A stretch of 64,000 bases of DNA, taken from NCBI RefSeq assembly GCF_003710865.1, contig NZ_RHHO01000016.1, positions 1 to 64,000 of the forward strand. The letters run 5' to 3'. Shown here piece after piece: positions 17,657 through 26,122 of this stretch (within the stretch, counting starts at the first letter, position 1; each line of letters opens with the position of its first letter). The notes beneath the pieces are model-generated. The model made no database searches, was not told the origin of the DNA, and saw only the letters and a list, made by a program, of their open reading frames with translations. The stretch is from Brevibacillus borstelensis (GTDB taxonomy: Bacteria > Bacillota > Bacilli > Brevibacillales > Brevibacillaceae). Position numbers and translations under genes: made by a program.

Positions 17657-19819
17657 CTATAAATCCTGTGGCGGGATTAAAGTCAATCCGACCCGTTGCC
17701 GTTTTTCATCGATATCGACTACCCATACATCCACAATGTCTCCGACGGTCACCACGTCCAACGGGTGTTTGACAAACCCTTTCCGCAAGCGGGAAATGTG
17801 GGCCAGGCCGTCATTTTTCAAACCGATATCGATAAACGCCCCGAAATCGACCACGTTTCTTACCGTTCCCTGCAGCTTCATCCCCGGGCTGAGGTCAGAG
17901 AGCTGAAGCACGTCGCTGCGCAAAAGCGGCTTGGGCAGCTCGTCGCGCGGGTCACGGCCCGGGCGCAGCAGACTGTCGACGATATCTCGCAGCGTCGGTT
18001 CCCCGATTTCCAGCTGCCGGGCAACCGTCGGCACATCGAGTCCCTGCAGCCGTTCTCGGCAGGCTTCGCTGCCAATCTCTTCGGCAGACAGCCCGATCAG
18101 GTCCAGCAGCTTGTGTGTAGCCGGGTATGATTCCGGGTGAATCGGCGTTTTGTCCAGCGGATTTTCCCCGTCCATAATCCGCAAGAAGCCTACGCATTGC
18201 TCGTAGGTTTTCGCTCCCAGTCTGGGAACTTCCTTGAGTCCGGCCCGGCTCGTAAATTTTCCGGTCTCTTCCCGCTTTTTGACGATGTTCGCCGCCACCT
18301 GCTTGCTGATGCCGGACACGTATTGCAGAAGCTGCGGCGACGCCGTATTGACGTCTACGCCTACGTGGTTGACCGCCGACTCGACGACGAATTGCAGGCT
18401 TTCCGCCAGGCGCGACTGGGAAACGTCGTGCTGGTACTGTCCGACGCCGACCGACTTGGGATCGATTTTGACCAGTTCGGCCAGCGGGTCCTGCAGTCTG
18501 CGGGCGATGGAAATCGCGCTTCGTTCCGCGACGTCCAGATCGGGGAACTCCTCCTTGGCAAGGGCAGAAGCGGAGTACACGGAGGCCCCTGCCTCATTCA
18601 CGATGATATAGGACAGTTCGCCCTTCACTTCCTTCAACACGCCGGCGATAAACTGTTCCGTCTCGCGAGACGCCGTTCCATTTCCAATCGTAATGATCTG
18701 TACCCCGTACCGATTGATCAGTTCCTTTACCTTGGCAGAAGCTTCGGCTACCTTGTTTAACGGAGGAGTCGGATAAATGACGCCTACCTCCAAAAGCTTG
18801 CCTGTCTCATCGACGACAGCCAGCTTGCAGCCTGTTCGATAGGCCGGGTCTACCCCAAGCACAACCTTGCCCTTCACAGGCGGCTGCAGGAGCAGATTGC
18901 GCAGGTTTTCCGCAAAAATGTGGATCGCCCGCTCTTCGGCGACTTCTGTCAGCTCGTTTCTTACCTCCCGCTCGACAGAAGGCTGGATCAAGCGCTTGTA
19001 GGCATCCTCCGCCGCTGTCTCCAGCCACGGCCGCGCTACCGTCTCCCGCGGAATCAGCTTCCTTTTCAGATAGAGCAGAATCTCATCGACAGGAGCCTCA
19101 ACTGATACCTTCAGGATACCTTCGTTTTCTCCGCGGTTAATTGCCAACACGCGATGAGGCGCGGCCTTTTTCAACGGTTCACTGTATGCGTAATACATCT
19201 GGTAAATGTTCTTCTCGTCTGCTTCGACCGCCTTCTGCTCCGATATGATCGTCCCCTTTTGAAAGGTACGCTCGCGGGTCCACTGGCGAATCTGGGGATC
19301 ATCCGACACCTGCTCGGCGATGATGTCCATCGCTCCTTGCAGCGCCTGCTCCGCCGACTCCACCCCTTTTTCCGCGTTTATGTACGCTTCCGCTTCCGCC
19401 GCCGGATCTCCTGATTTCGGAAGGGTCAAAAGGTAGGCAGCCAATGGCTCCAACCCCTTCTCTTTGGCCATCGTCGCTCGGGTCCTGCGCTTTTGGCGAT
19501 ACGGCCGGTACAGGTCTTCCACTTCCTGCAGCTTTGCCGCCCGTTCGATCGATGCCTTTAGCTCTTCAGTCAGCTTGCCCTGCTCCTCGATCAGCCGGAT
19601 TACCTCTTCTTTTCGCACTGACAGGTTGCGCAAGTAGCGAACGCGCTCCTCAATCGCCCGTATCTGGGTCTCATCCAATTGTCCGGTCATTTCCTTGCGG
19701 TAACGGGCAATAAACGGCACTGTATTTCCTTCGTCCAAAAGGGCGATGGTCCGCTCTACCTGATGCCTCTTGATTTCCGTCTCCTGAGCGATCGTCTGGA
19801 TCATCAACGTTAGGTCCAT
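17657..19819 (-). CDS. RNA-binding transcription accessory protein Tex
   Basis: The 720-residue protein has the complete Tex domain order: N-terminal helical part (1-320), YqgF/RNase H-like domain from about 325 with VLGVDPAYRTGCKLAVVDETG, helix-hairpin-helix motifs around 490-560 (VNTASPQLLQYVSGI and KEVPRLGAKTYEQCVGFL), and a C-terminal S1 RNA-binding domain (about 640-715: GTVRNVVDFGAFIDIGLKNDG). ATG at 19819 follows AGGAGGT. B. subtilis homologue is ydcI, next to sigB as here. The protein binds nucleic acid; the cellular role is only partly understood. Confidence 0.95.
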   Translation of the reverse strand: MDLTLMIQTIAQETEIKRHQVERTIALLDEGNTVPFIARYRKEMTGQLDETQIRAIEERVRYLRNLSVRKEEVIRLIEEQGKLTEELKASIERAAKLQEVEDLYRPYRQKRRTRATMAKEKGLEPLAAYLLTLPKSGDPAAEAEAYINAEKGVESAEQALQGAMDIIAEQVSDDPQIRQWTRERTFQKGTIISEQKAVEADEKNIYQMYYAYSEPLKKAAPHRVLAINRGENEGILKVSVEAPVDEILLYLKRKLIPRETVARPWLETAAEDAYKRLIQPSVEREVRNELTEVAEERAIHIFAENLRNLLLQPPVKGKVVLGVDPAYRTGCKLAVVDETGKLLEVGVIYPTPPLNKVAEASAKVKELINRYGVQIITIGNGTASRETEQFIAGVLKEVKGELSYIIVNEAGASVYSASALAKEEFPDLDVAERSAISIARRLQDPLAELVKIDPKSVGVGQYQHDVSQSRLAESLQFVVESAVNHVGVDVNTASPQLLQYVSGISKQVAANIVKKREETGKFTSRAGLKEVPRLGAKTYEQCVGFLRIMDGENPLDKTPIHPESYPATHKLLDLIGLSAEEIGSEACRERLQGLDVPTVARQLEIGEPTLRDIVDSLLRPGRDPRDELPKPLLRSDVLQLSDLSPGMKLQGTVRNVVDFGAFIDIGLKNDGLAHISRLRKGFVKHPLDVVTVGDIVDVWVVDIDEKRQRVGLTLIPPQDL

Positions 19820-20006
19820 ATTCTACCTCCTGCGCTCATCTACGTGGTTATTGTACCACAACACCCATCTCGCCACCGGCAAAAATATGTCTGGAACCAA
19901 GCGGGCATCTCCGCTCTTCCCGGCTCTCGGGAGGACAGGTGCCCCTTTTACATTCACCGGCTATTCCGGGCAGCGCAATGCAAAAAATCCCGGGATGTGA
20001 AGCTGA

Positions 20007-20039
20007 CAAAAAAAGCGGAGGATGCATGCACCCCCGCTT
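20007..20039 (-). terminator. Terminator of the sigB operon
   Basis: AAGCGG (20013-20018) pairs with CCGCTT (20034-20039) around an inner ATGCAT palindrome. On the minus strand a T7 run follows (complement of 20008-20014). It starts six nt beyond the sigB stop. Confidence 0.75.
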
Positions 20040-20044
20040 GTCAT

Positions 20045-20833
20045 TTACGTTGTATATTCCTGCTGATCGGTCCGAAGAACTTCCCGAAGCTTGCCCAGCG
20101 CTCTCCGCTGCAGCCTGGAGACGTGCATCTGGGACATCCCGAGCAGTTCTCCCGCCTGCTTTTGACTCAAATTTTGATAAAAAGTAAGATGTATGATTTC
20201 TTTTTCCCGATGGTCGAGTGCATGAAGCGCCCGGTCGAGCAGCATGTGCTGATCGATGCGATCATAGCCGCTGTCTTCCGAACCGATCAAATCAAACAGG
20301 GTAATGGTATTGCCGTCGCTATCCGCCTCCAGTTCGCTGTCCATGGAAAGGGAATGATAGCTCCGTCCCATCTCCAGCGTTTCCAGAACCTCTTCTTCGC
20401 TGACGCCCAAATACGCCGAAATATCTGCAATCTGCGGGGAGCGCTGGAGCTTGATGGTCAATTCGTCCACCACCCGCTTGATTTTCGGGCTCAGCTCTTT
20501 TACCCTGCGGGGAACATGGACACTCCAGGTCTTGTCCCGTATGAATCGTTTCATTTCTCCGACAATAGTCGGAACAGCAAAGCTCTCAAAGGAGCGGCCA
20601 AATGCGGGATCAAACCGCCTGAGAGAAGCTAAAAGTCCGATCATCCCTACCTGAACCAGATCTTCATAAGGGATCTGTCCCCGAACAAACTTTTTGGCAA
20701 GGGACTCTACCAAAGACGTATAGGCTTCGACCAATTCTCCTTGAAGGACACTGTCTCCCGTCTCGCGATATTCATTGACCAGCCTGACCAACTCATCTCG
20801 ACTATGCTTAGGCTTCCGAGACTGCCCGGTCAT
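20045..20833 (-). CDS. sigB: RNA polymerase sigma factor SigB (general stress)
   Basis: The 262-residue protein is a group 3 sigma-70 factor of the SigB/SigF/SigG type. Region 2 reads YEDLVQVGMIGLLASLRRFDP and FESFAVPTIVGEMKRFIRDKTWSVHVPRR; region 3 (about 115-160) and region 4 helix-turn-helix (NLSQKQAGELLGMSQMHVSR, about 222-241) follow. Immediate neighbours rsbV and rsbW favour SigB over the sporulation factors. ATG at 20833 lies 26 nt inside rsbW with GAGGTG upstream, so the two are coupled. Activity is expected to be held by RsbW and released by RsbV. Confidence 0.93.
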   Translation of the reverse strand: MTGQSRKPKHSRDELVRLVNEYRETGDSVLQGELVEAYTSLVESLAKKFVRGQIPYEDLVQVGMIGLLASLRRFDPAFGRSFESFAVPTIVGEMKRFIRDKTWSVHVPRRVKELSPKIKRVVDELTIKLQRSPQIADISAYLGVSEEEVLETLEMGRSYHSLSMDSELEADSDGNTITLFDLIGSEDSGYDRIDQHMLLDRALHALDHREKEIIHLTFYQNLSQKQAGELLGMSQMHVSRLQRRALGKLREVLRTDQQEYTT

Positions 20834-21293
20834 CGCAAGACACCTCATCCCGCTGCAAGTACTTGGTCATTGTCACTGTCACTCCATCATTGCTGCTCAC
20901 TTGCACTTCGTCCATTACGGAGTGAATCAGATACAGTCCCAAGCCTCCCTCCCTCACTTCGTCAATATCCACGTCAGGACGGATCGGTGCCGGCGCTTCC
21001 TGTCTATCCTCCAACGGGAGGCCCTTTCCTTTATCCCTTACTTCCACCACAAGCCGATCAGCAAGGAGCCAGCATGAAAGGCGCAGTTGGTCATTTCCTT
21101 GCGGGCAATCGTAGGCGTGTTCGACTACATTGGTGCACGCTTCCGCCACCGCGAGCTTGATGTCTTCGATATCTTCATACGGGAATCCCATCCGGTTGGC
21201 AATCCCCGAAACAGTTAGGCGGGCAATGCTGACATACTCCGCTCGAGCTGGCAGCGTCAATGTAATCACATCTGCCTCCGGTCTCTGACCCAT
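20808..21293 (-). CDS. rsbW: Anti-sigma factor and serine kinase RsbW
   Basis: RsbW binds and inactivates SigB and phosphorylates RsbV. The 161-residue HATPase-like protein has the N-box LAVAEACTNVVEHAYD, the G1 box VRDKGKGL, and G2 EGGLGLYLI, all needed for ATP binding. It starts on the rsbV stop (TAATG overlap) and runs 26 nt into sigB. Confidence 0.94.
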   Translation of the reverse strand: MGQRPEADVITLTLPARAEYVSIARLTVSGIANRMGFPYEDIEDIKLAVAEACTNVVEHAYDCPQGNDQLRLSCWLLADRLVVEVRDKGKGLPLEDRQEAPAPIRPDVDIDEVREGGLGLYLIHSVMDEVQVSSNDGVTVTMTKYLQRDEVSCDDRAVSEA

Positions 21294-21619
21294 TATTCGC
21301 TCTCTCCTTTGTGAGGCACCATTCTTTCATACAAGCCGGTTATACGAAAAAGCCGTTCCACACGAGGCGACAGATTCTGCACAGCAAGCTCACAGCCTGT
21401 CTGCTTGCAGGCCTTCATTGCAGCAACAAAGGTACCGATTCCCGTGCTGTCGATATACTCTACCGCACTCAGATCAACAGCAACCCGCTTTACCTCTGGC
21501 CGATTTACCAAACAGAGCAGCAAGTCCCTCAGCTTCGATACGGTATACGCATCGATTTCCCCTTCCAGGTACAGCAAATGTTGGCCGTCCTGGCTGTTCT
21601 CTCTGATCATAAGCTCCAT
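21293..21619 (-). CDS. rsbV: Anti-anti-sigma factor RsbV
   Basis: A 108-residue STAS-domain protein that frees SigB by binding RsbW when unphosphorylated. The phosphorylation site is Ser58 in VEYIDSTGIGTFVAAM. GGGAGGAG lies 7 nt before the ATG. It is followed with overlap by rsbW and preceded by the rsbU phosphatase gene. Confidence 0.94.
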   Translation of the reverse strand: MELMIRENSQDGQHLLYLEGEIDAYTVSKLRDLLLCLVNRPEVKRVAVDLSAVEYIDSTGIGTFVAAMKACKQTGCELAVQNLSPRVERLFRITGLYERMVPHKGESE

Positions 21620-21643
21620 TCTGTTTCTCCTCCCTTGCTTGCC

Positions 21644-22642
21644 TTACGTTCTCCGAAGCACAATCATGGTGTAATCATCCGGCAGTTCAAATTGAGAGAG
21701 AAGCAACAGTCTGCGGTACAGATGGTTAGCCATCTCCTGTGCAGACGCACTCGTTTCCTCCTCCAGGAGAGAGACGAGTTCTTCTCTTTGTATGTAATAT
21801 CGGCCAATCTTTCGTTCCGTTACACCATCTGTCAGAAGGATCAGAAAATCTCCGGGCTCCAAATAAATCTCACGTTCTTCGTATTCGCTGCCCGCCGCAA
21901 TGCCTAAAGCCGTCCCGCAACCCTCCAGATCGAAAAATCGGTTCTCCCGAGCCCGATACAAAAATCCGGGCTCCTGGCCCGCTGTAGCGTAGCGAAACAC
22001 GTGCTGAGCCGTGTTATAGCGGCCAAATTGCATGGTTACAAACATGCATGGGTCGATATTTCGTTCAACAACGCTGTTTAAATGTCTCAGCATGTTGCCC
22101 GGAGCAAGCTTCATCTCTCCCAGGCTGTCCATCGCGTACCTGAGCATCGACATACACATCGCAGCGGGGATGCCTTTTCCGGTGATATCCGCAATGGCAA
22201 CAGTGAACTCACTTTTGCTTTCACAGAGGAAATGATAAAAATCTCCGCTCATTTCCTTGGCCGGAATACTGATCATGCCAATGTCTACATTCGGATATTG
22301 CGGAAGCGTTTCTGGCAGCAGCGTCTGCTGCATTGCGGTCGCGATGGCGATTTCAGCCTGCAGCTGTTGATGGCGGCTTCGCCAGCTGTCAAAGGAGCGG
22401 TAGGCATTGCCGTACTCGATCATGATTTCGGTGAGAATTTGAAAGGAATCTTGTATAAACTCCGGTACATCTCCCAAATGCTCCAGAACGTTTGCGTGCA
22501 TATCGGTTACTTCCTCAGGAGAAATATTCCGTGAGAGCAGCCACTTTCCCAGTTGTTGAGCCAGGTATAGCTGGTCTTCTCGCTTTCCTTTCAGATAATC
22601 GCGCACGATCCGCGTGTATATGTCCTCATTTTCCTGACTCAT
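21644..22642 (-). CDS. rsbU: PP2C-type phosphatase RsbU
   Basis: RsbU dephosphorylates RsbV once bound by RsbT. The N-terminal about 85 residues match the RsbU helical RsbT-binding domain, and residues about 120-330 are a SpoIIE/PP2C phosphatase (MSGDFYHFL, VAIADITGKGIPAAMCMSML, ILLTDGVTE, LPDDYTMIVLRR). The ATG at 22642 has its GGGGAG site 13 nt away, a rather long spacing, so the true start could differ slightly. Located between rsbT and rsbV. Confidence 0.92.
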   Translation of the reverse strand: MSQENEDIYTRIVRDYLKGKREDQLYLAQQLGKWLLSRNISPEEVTDMHANVLEHLGDVPEFIQDSFQILTEIMIEYGNAYRSFDSWRSRHQQLQAEIAIATAMQQTLLPETLPQYPNVDIGMISIPAKEMSGDFYHFLCESKSEFTVAIADITGKGIPAAMCMSMLRYAMDSLGEMKLAPGNMLRHLNSVVERNIDPCMFVTMQFGRYNTAQHVFRYATAGQEPGFLYRARENRFFDLEGCGTALGIAAGSEYEEREIYLEPGDFLILLTDGVTERKIGRYYIQREELVSLLEEETSASAQEMANHLYRRLLLLSQFELPDDYTMIVLRRT

Positions 22643-22669
22643 GAACAGGCGTCATCTCCCCTCGTTCCC

Positions 22670-23074
22670 TTACCGCCATTTAATGACGACAACCTGTGTC
22701 CCCTCTCCCGGACTGCTCTCCAAAGAAAACTCGTCCATCATACGTTTCACGCCTGGCAATCCTGCTCCAAGCGCCCCGGAAGTGGAGTACCCGTCCTCCA
22801 GCGCTTTTCGCACGTCTTCTATGCCAGGTCCAGAGTCAGATGCGATGATCCTAAGTCCGACACGTTCGCCCTCCTCGAGAGGCTCTATCAATACGTTTCC
22901 GTGACCGGCATAAAGGAAAATGTTCCGTGCCAGCTCGGAAATCGTAGTGGCAATCCGCGATTGCATGATCGTCCCAAACCCCAGGTTTTTCGACAAGTTT
23001 CGACCTATTTGTCTAGCTGTGACTATATCTGCCTCTGAATATATCGTTATGTTATATGAATGAAGCCCTGTCAC
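22670..23074 (-). CDS. rsbT: Serine kinase and RsbU activator RsbT
   Basis: RsbT is the switch kinase that leaves the stressosome under stress and activates RsbU. The 134 residues closely follow B. subtilis RsbT: DIVTARQIGRNLSKNLGFGT, ISELARNIFLYAG (N box), ASDSGPGIEDVRKALEDG and the STSGALGAGLPGVKRMMDEF G2 region. A GTG start at 23074 with GAAGGAG upstream. Here it is the first rsb gene. Its usual partners RsbR and RsbS are not encoded before it; the toxin gene ndoA precedes it after a terminator. Confidence 0.93.
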   Translation of the reverse strand: MTGLHSYNITIYSEADIVTARQIGRNLSKNLGFGTIMQSRIATTISELARNIFLYAGHGNVLIEPLEEGERVGLRIIASDSGPGIEDVRKALEDGYSTSGALGAGLPGVKRMMDEFSLESSPGEGTQVVVIKWR

Positions 23075-23200
23075 AACAAGAAACTCCTTCCATCGACGAG
23101 CTTTTCAGCAGTCGGCTAAACATGCAAAACGTGTCACTTTTTGTCTTTTTTCTTGTACACCATTCGATGCCAGGGCGCAAAATCCCTGCAATCACAGCAA

Positions 23201-23229
23201 AAAAACCACTGGCTATCCAAGTGGTTTTT
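23201..23229 (-). terminator. Terminator after ndoA
   Basis: AAAAACCACT (23201-23210) pairs with AGTGGTTTTT (23220-23229). T runs on both sides. It separates ndoAI-ndoA from the rsbT leader. Confidence 0.85.
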
Positions 23230-23260
23230 CTTTCCTGCTCGTAATATTACCATTCCTTAT

Positions 23261-23611
23261 TTAAAAGTCAATGATTCCCAGGCTAATTTGCAGCGATTCA
23301 TTGACTCGATCCATCATCTCGTCGTCCAGATGAGTGATCTTATCGGTCAGTCTTTGCTTGTCAATGGTTCTAATCTGTTCTAACAAGATGACGGAGTCAC
23401 GATCAAATCCATACATTTTTGCGTCAATCTCTACATGCGTCGGCAGTTTTGCTTTTTGAATCTGCGCTGTGATGGCAGCGACGATGACCGTCGGACTAAA
23501 TCGATTGCCAATATCGTTTTGGATGACTAATACGGGTCGCACGCCTCCCTGCTCGGAGCCGACGACCGGTGACAGGTCAGCGAAAAATACATCGCCCCGT
23601 TTGACAATCAC
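23261..23611 (-). CDS. ndoA: mRNA interferase toxin NdoA (MazF/PemK family)
   Basis: NdoA (EndoA, MazF-bs) is a sequence-specific endoribonuclease; the B. subtilis enzyme cuts at UACAU. The 116-residue protein has the family features [12 protein letters not shown]-like [32 protein letters not shown], the conserved T and R around [18 protein letters not shown], and [17 protein letters not shown] start at 23611, three nt after the antitoxin stop. It is between the antitoxin and the sigB operon, as in Bacillus. Confidence 0.96.
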   Translation of the reverse strand: MIVKRGDVFFADLSPVVGSEQGGVRPVLVIQNDIGNRFSPTVIVAAITAQIQKAKLPTHVEIDAKMYGFDRDSVILLEQIRTIDKQRLTDKITHLDDEMMDRVNESLQISLGIIDF

Positions 23612-23614
23612 ATG

Positions 23615-23893
23615 TCACACCCCGCTAACTAAGCGGACAAGAGTATGGTCAGCCTCTTCTTCAGCGCCGAATGCCTCCGATGCCATTTTCAAGTTGATTT
23701 TCGCCATTTCCATGTACCCTTTTTGCATGGTTTCGCGAATGACGCGCTTTTTGCGCTCCTTCAGATACAGGTGCATCGCTTGGCGAATAAACTCGCTGCG
23801 ATTGGATTTTTCTTTTTGAATTACGCCGTCCACTTCCTGAAGCAAGTGTTGTGGCAGGCTGATCATGATGCGTTTCGTGTTTGACTTGGACAA
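23615..23893 (-). CDS. ndoAI: Antitoxin NdoAI (EndoAI, ribbon-helix-helix)
   Basis: The 92-residue antitoxin has an N-terminal ribbon-helix-helix DNA-binding region (TKRIMISLPQHLLQEVDGV and SNRSEFIRQAMHLYLKERK) and a C-terminal toxin-binding tail. A TTG at 23893 is taken as start: GGAGGTG lies 9 nt upstream, and it gives the usual length. The upstream extension in the same frame has no site. Paired with ndoA, three nt apart; likely autorepressed as in the family. Confidence 0.94.
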   Translation of the reverse strand: MSKSNTKRIMISLPQHLLQEVDGVIQKEKSNRSEFIRQAMHLYLKERKKRVIRETMQKGYMEMAKINLKMASEAFGAEEEADHTLVRLVSGV

Positions 23894-24079
23894 GACAAAT
23901 CCACCTCCAACCATGACCGTAACATCCGCAGTGCTTGTTACCACTTACCAGTATGGGTCACTACCATTATGTCGAACCATTTGCAAAAATATACCTGTCC
24001 GGTCGCTTCGGGAATAACCCGATTTTGCGCTTTACTAGTATTCGTGCTTTGCTCCGAAATTCCTGCCTGCTTTTTGCTG

Positions 24080-25282
24080 CTAGTTATTGACACTTTGTGC
24101 TGGCGCATGTGTCATCGTCAACGGATGAAACACCTCCGACACTTTCCCGTCTTTGCGATAAACACGCGGAAGCCGGTAATTCAGCATGCACGGAATCTCA
24201 TAATTGATGGTCCCCACGAGCTCAGCTACTTCGTCCAATGAAATTTCTTCCGTTCCCAGGCGACCGTAGAGCACTACTTCGTCGCCTACCTTCGCGGAAG
24301 CGCCATTCAGCCTGACCATGATCTGGTCCATGCACACCCTGCCGACAATGGGAGAACGTCTGCCCTCGTGCAGAACAAAGCCGCGATTGGACAACGACCT
24401 GGAGAAGCCGTCTGCATAGCCGATCGGGAGCGTGGCGATTGTTTCACCTGGCTTGGCGGTGTACGTAGCTCCATAGCTTACCGTCATTGCTTCCGCTGCC
24501 GTTTTCACATGGGAAATGCGAGTTTTCAGGGACAACGCCGGCACCAGCTTCACCTGTGCCCGCTGCTTCAAAAACGGAGAAGGATATAACCCGTATAAAC
24601 CTATGCCCAAACGGATCGTATCATACCCCCATTCAGGAAAGACAATCGCGGCGGCCGTATTGCAGCAGTGCACGCGCGGAAGCGTTTTTCCCGCCTCGCG
24701 AAGGGCGGCCAGCAGCTCCTGAAATTGCTGGTGCTGACGTCTGACATGTGTTGTATCTTCTTCATCCGCACAGGCGAAGTGGGTAAATATTCCTGTCCAA
24801 TCAAGGAACGGACTTTGCTCCAAGGCTCTCACGACGTGAAGAAGCTCCTCGGCTGTACGCACTCCGAGTCTTCCCATGCCGGTATCCGTTTTGATATGGA
24901 TCCCGATCGGCTTTGCACCGGCTTGCTCGATCCGCTCGTTCGCCTGTATGATCCAGTCGGCATGGTAAGCGGTCAGTTCAATTCCGAGCCGGCTGGCAGT
25001 TTCGACAGAGTCGACCGGGGTATAGCCGAGAACAAGGACAGGGGCAGTAATTCCCGCCTCGCGCAACACGACTGCCTCGTCCAGCATGGCTACCGCCAGT
25101 GAATCGGCGCCGCTCCGCAATGCCTGCTGGCCTACATGCACGGCCCCGTGCCCGTATCCATCCGCTTTGACTACGGCCATAATCCCCGTTGTTTCAGGAA
25201 TATGCCGACGAAAGCTTGCTACATTGGCCGAAATGGCGTCCAGATCTACCTCTACCCACGTGTCGCGACAAAACGGTTTCAT
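24080..25282 (-). CDS. alr: Alanine racemase
   Basis: Interconverts L- and D-alanine with PLP for peptidoglycan. The 400-residue protein has the PLP motif VVKADGYGHGAV with Lys39, the catalytic Tyr in the MTVSYGATYTA segment (about residue 270), and VGRVCMDQIMV typical of the C-terminal beta domain. AGGAGATAGCAA lies before the ATG at 25282, three nt after the upstream hypothetical gene, so they are one unit. Placed between ydcC and ndoAI as in B. subtilis. Confidence 0.97.
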   Translation of the reverse strand: MKPFCRDTWVEVDLDAISANVASFRRHIPETTGIMAVVKADGYGHGAVHVGQQALRSGADSLAVAMLDEAVVLREAGITAPVLVLGYTPVDSVETASRLGIELTAYHADWIIQANERIEQAGAKPIGIHIKTDTGMGRLGVRTAEELLHVVRALEQSPFLDWTGIFTHFACADEEDTTHVRRQHQQFQELLAALREAGKTLPRVHCCNTAAAIVFPEWGYDTIRLGIGLYGLYPSPFLKQRAQVKLVPALSLKTRISHVKTAAEAMTVSYGATYTAKPGETIATLPIGYADGFSRSLSNRGFVLHEGRRSPIVGRVCMDQIMVRLNGASAKVGDEVVLYGRLGTEEISLDEVAELVGTINYEIPCMLNYRLPRVYRKDGKVSEVFHPLTMTHAPAQSVNN

Positions 25283-25285
25283 TTG

Positions 25286-25726
25286 CTATCTCCTCTTTTT
25301 GCCCTTTTGGTATAGATACAAGCGTTCATTCAAGTGATTGAGAAACTGCCTGGAAACCATCAGCGACTGGCGCTTTCCGCCCACTCTGTACAGATGGCGC
25401 CCTTCAAAAATCGGTTCCACCTCGGAAAGCGGATAACTGGTTTCCTGTCCGCTCATCCGAATGATCAGGTGAGTCTTTGTCAGTGTATACGAGGGACGCA
25501 GCGTGAATTTGTACAGGAACGGGGCCAAGCCAACCACCGCAATCGCGATGGCAAAAGCAAAGATCTTGAATGCGTCCGTTCTGGAGTCAAAGAACTGCGA
25601 CAACAAAAGCATTCCGATGACAAAGGCTAGCGTTTCCATAATCCGCATCTTCATGCTTTTCCGCAAAAGAAGGTCTTTATACCCCGATTCCTCTTGATAC
25701 AAAATGTCGTTCGACTGTTTCTTCAT
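25286..25726 (-). CDS. Two-helix membrane protein of unknown function
   Basis: The 146-residue protein has a charged N terminus, two membrane segments (about 30-46 and 51-70) and a soluble C-terminal domain with PSYTLTKTHLIIRMSGQETSYPLSEVE, which resembles a small PH-like beta fold. It starts the unit with alr, and a good promoter lies 35 nt upstream. Family not recognised. Confidence 0.7.
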   Translation of the reverse strand: MKKQSNDILYQEESGYKDLLLRKSMKMRIMETLAFVIGMLLLSQFFDSRTDAFKIFAFAIAIAVVGLAPFLYKFTLRPSYTLTKTHLIIRMSGQETSYPLSEVEPIFEGRHLYRVGGKRQSLMVSRQFLNHLNERLYLYQKGKKRR

Positions 25727-25760
25727 GAATACCGCTTCACCTCATAGCATAGTTACTCTG

Positions 25761-25790
25761 ACTTTATCTCTTTTGGACAGAAGGTGTCAA
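25761..25790 (-). promoter_or_regulatory. Sigma-A promoter of the membrane protein-alr unit
   Basis: TTGACA (minus strand, 25785-25790) and TAAAGT (25761-25766) are separated by 18 nt. Located 35 nt before the start codon. Confidence 0.65.
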
Positions 25791-25827
25791 TTCGTTAAGC
25801 ACAAATGTATGGTTTTTTTCATATAAT

Positions 25828-26022
25828 ACGGACACTTTGCGATTTGGAAAGGGGCCCAATAACGTCAGGCGAAGAGGCCCCTGTCCCTTCCCCTGCCCCG
25901 CTGAAAATCCATAGAACTAGGCTGTGATCACAATCGGATACAGGGACTTTCCTAGGAAAACACTACCGTAAGAATTTAAACAAAAACACGCCTGATCCTG
26001 CATAGGACCGGGCGTGTTTGTT
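25828..26022 (+). ncRNA. Candidate structured small RNA with its own promoter -10 and terminator
   Basis: A 396-nt gene-free stretch holds a TATAAT box at 25822-25827 and an intrinsic terminator at 25984-26022. Between them three helices meet: GGAAAG/CTTTCC (25846-25851 with 25947-25952), GGGGCC/GGCCCC (25851-25856 with 25876-25881) and GTCCCT/AGGGAC (25883-25888 with 25942-25947). Base sharing at the junction means not all end pairs form together. A TGTGATCACA palindrome lies in the third arm. No reading frame fits. The transcript would be about 190 nt and is not followed by a plus-strand gene, so it is more likely a trans-acting RNA than a riboswitch. No clear -35 was found. Confidence 0.5.
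25984..26022 (+). terminator. Terminator of the candidate RNA
   Basis: AAACACGCC (25984-25992) pairs with GGCGTGTTT (26011-26019), with ATCCT/AGGA pairing inside. Ts follow on the plus strand, and As before it would also let it serve the minus strand. Confidence 0.75.
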
Positions 26023-26122
26023 GCAACATCTTTGATTTGCGAGAAAGGAAAACGGAATCTCAGTGTGATGCGGACATTTCTCTTGCGCTCAAAGCTGAAA
26101 CTGCGGCGGCTTGGATTCGTCC

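Noticed and set aside
22641-23074. RsbW or SpoIIAB identity for the first rsb gene
   Set aside because: The STSGALGAGLPGVKRMMDEF segment and length match RsbT, and a separate rsbW overlaps sigB.
25828-26022. SAM, T-box or c-di-GMP riboswitch
   Set aside because: The conserved sequence blocks of these classes are missing and no gene follows on the same strand.
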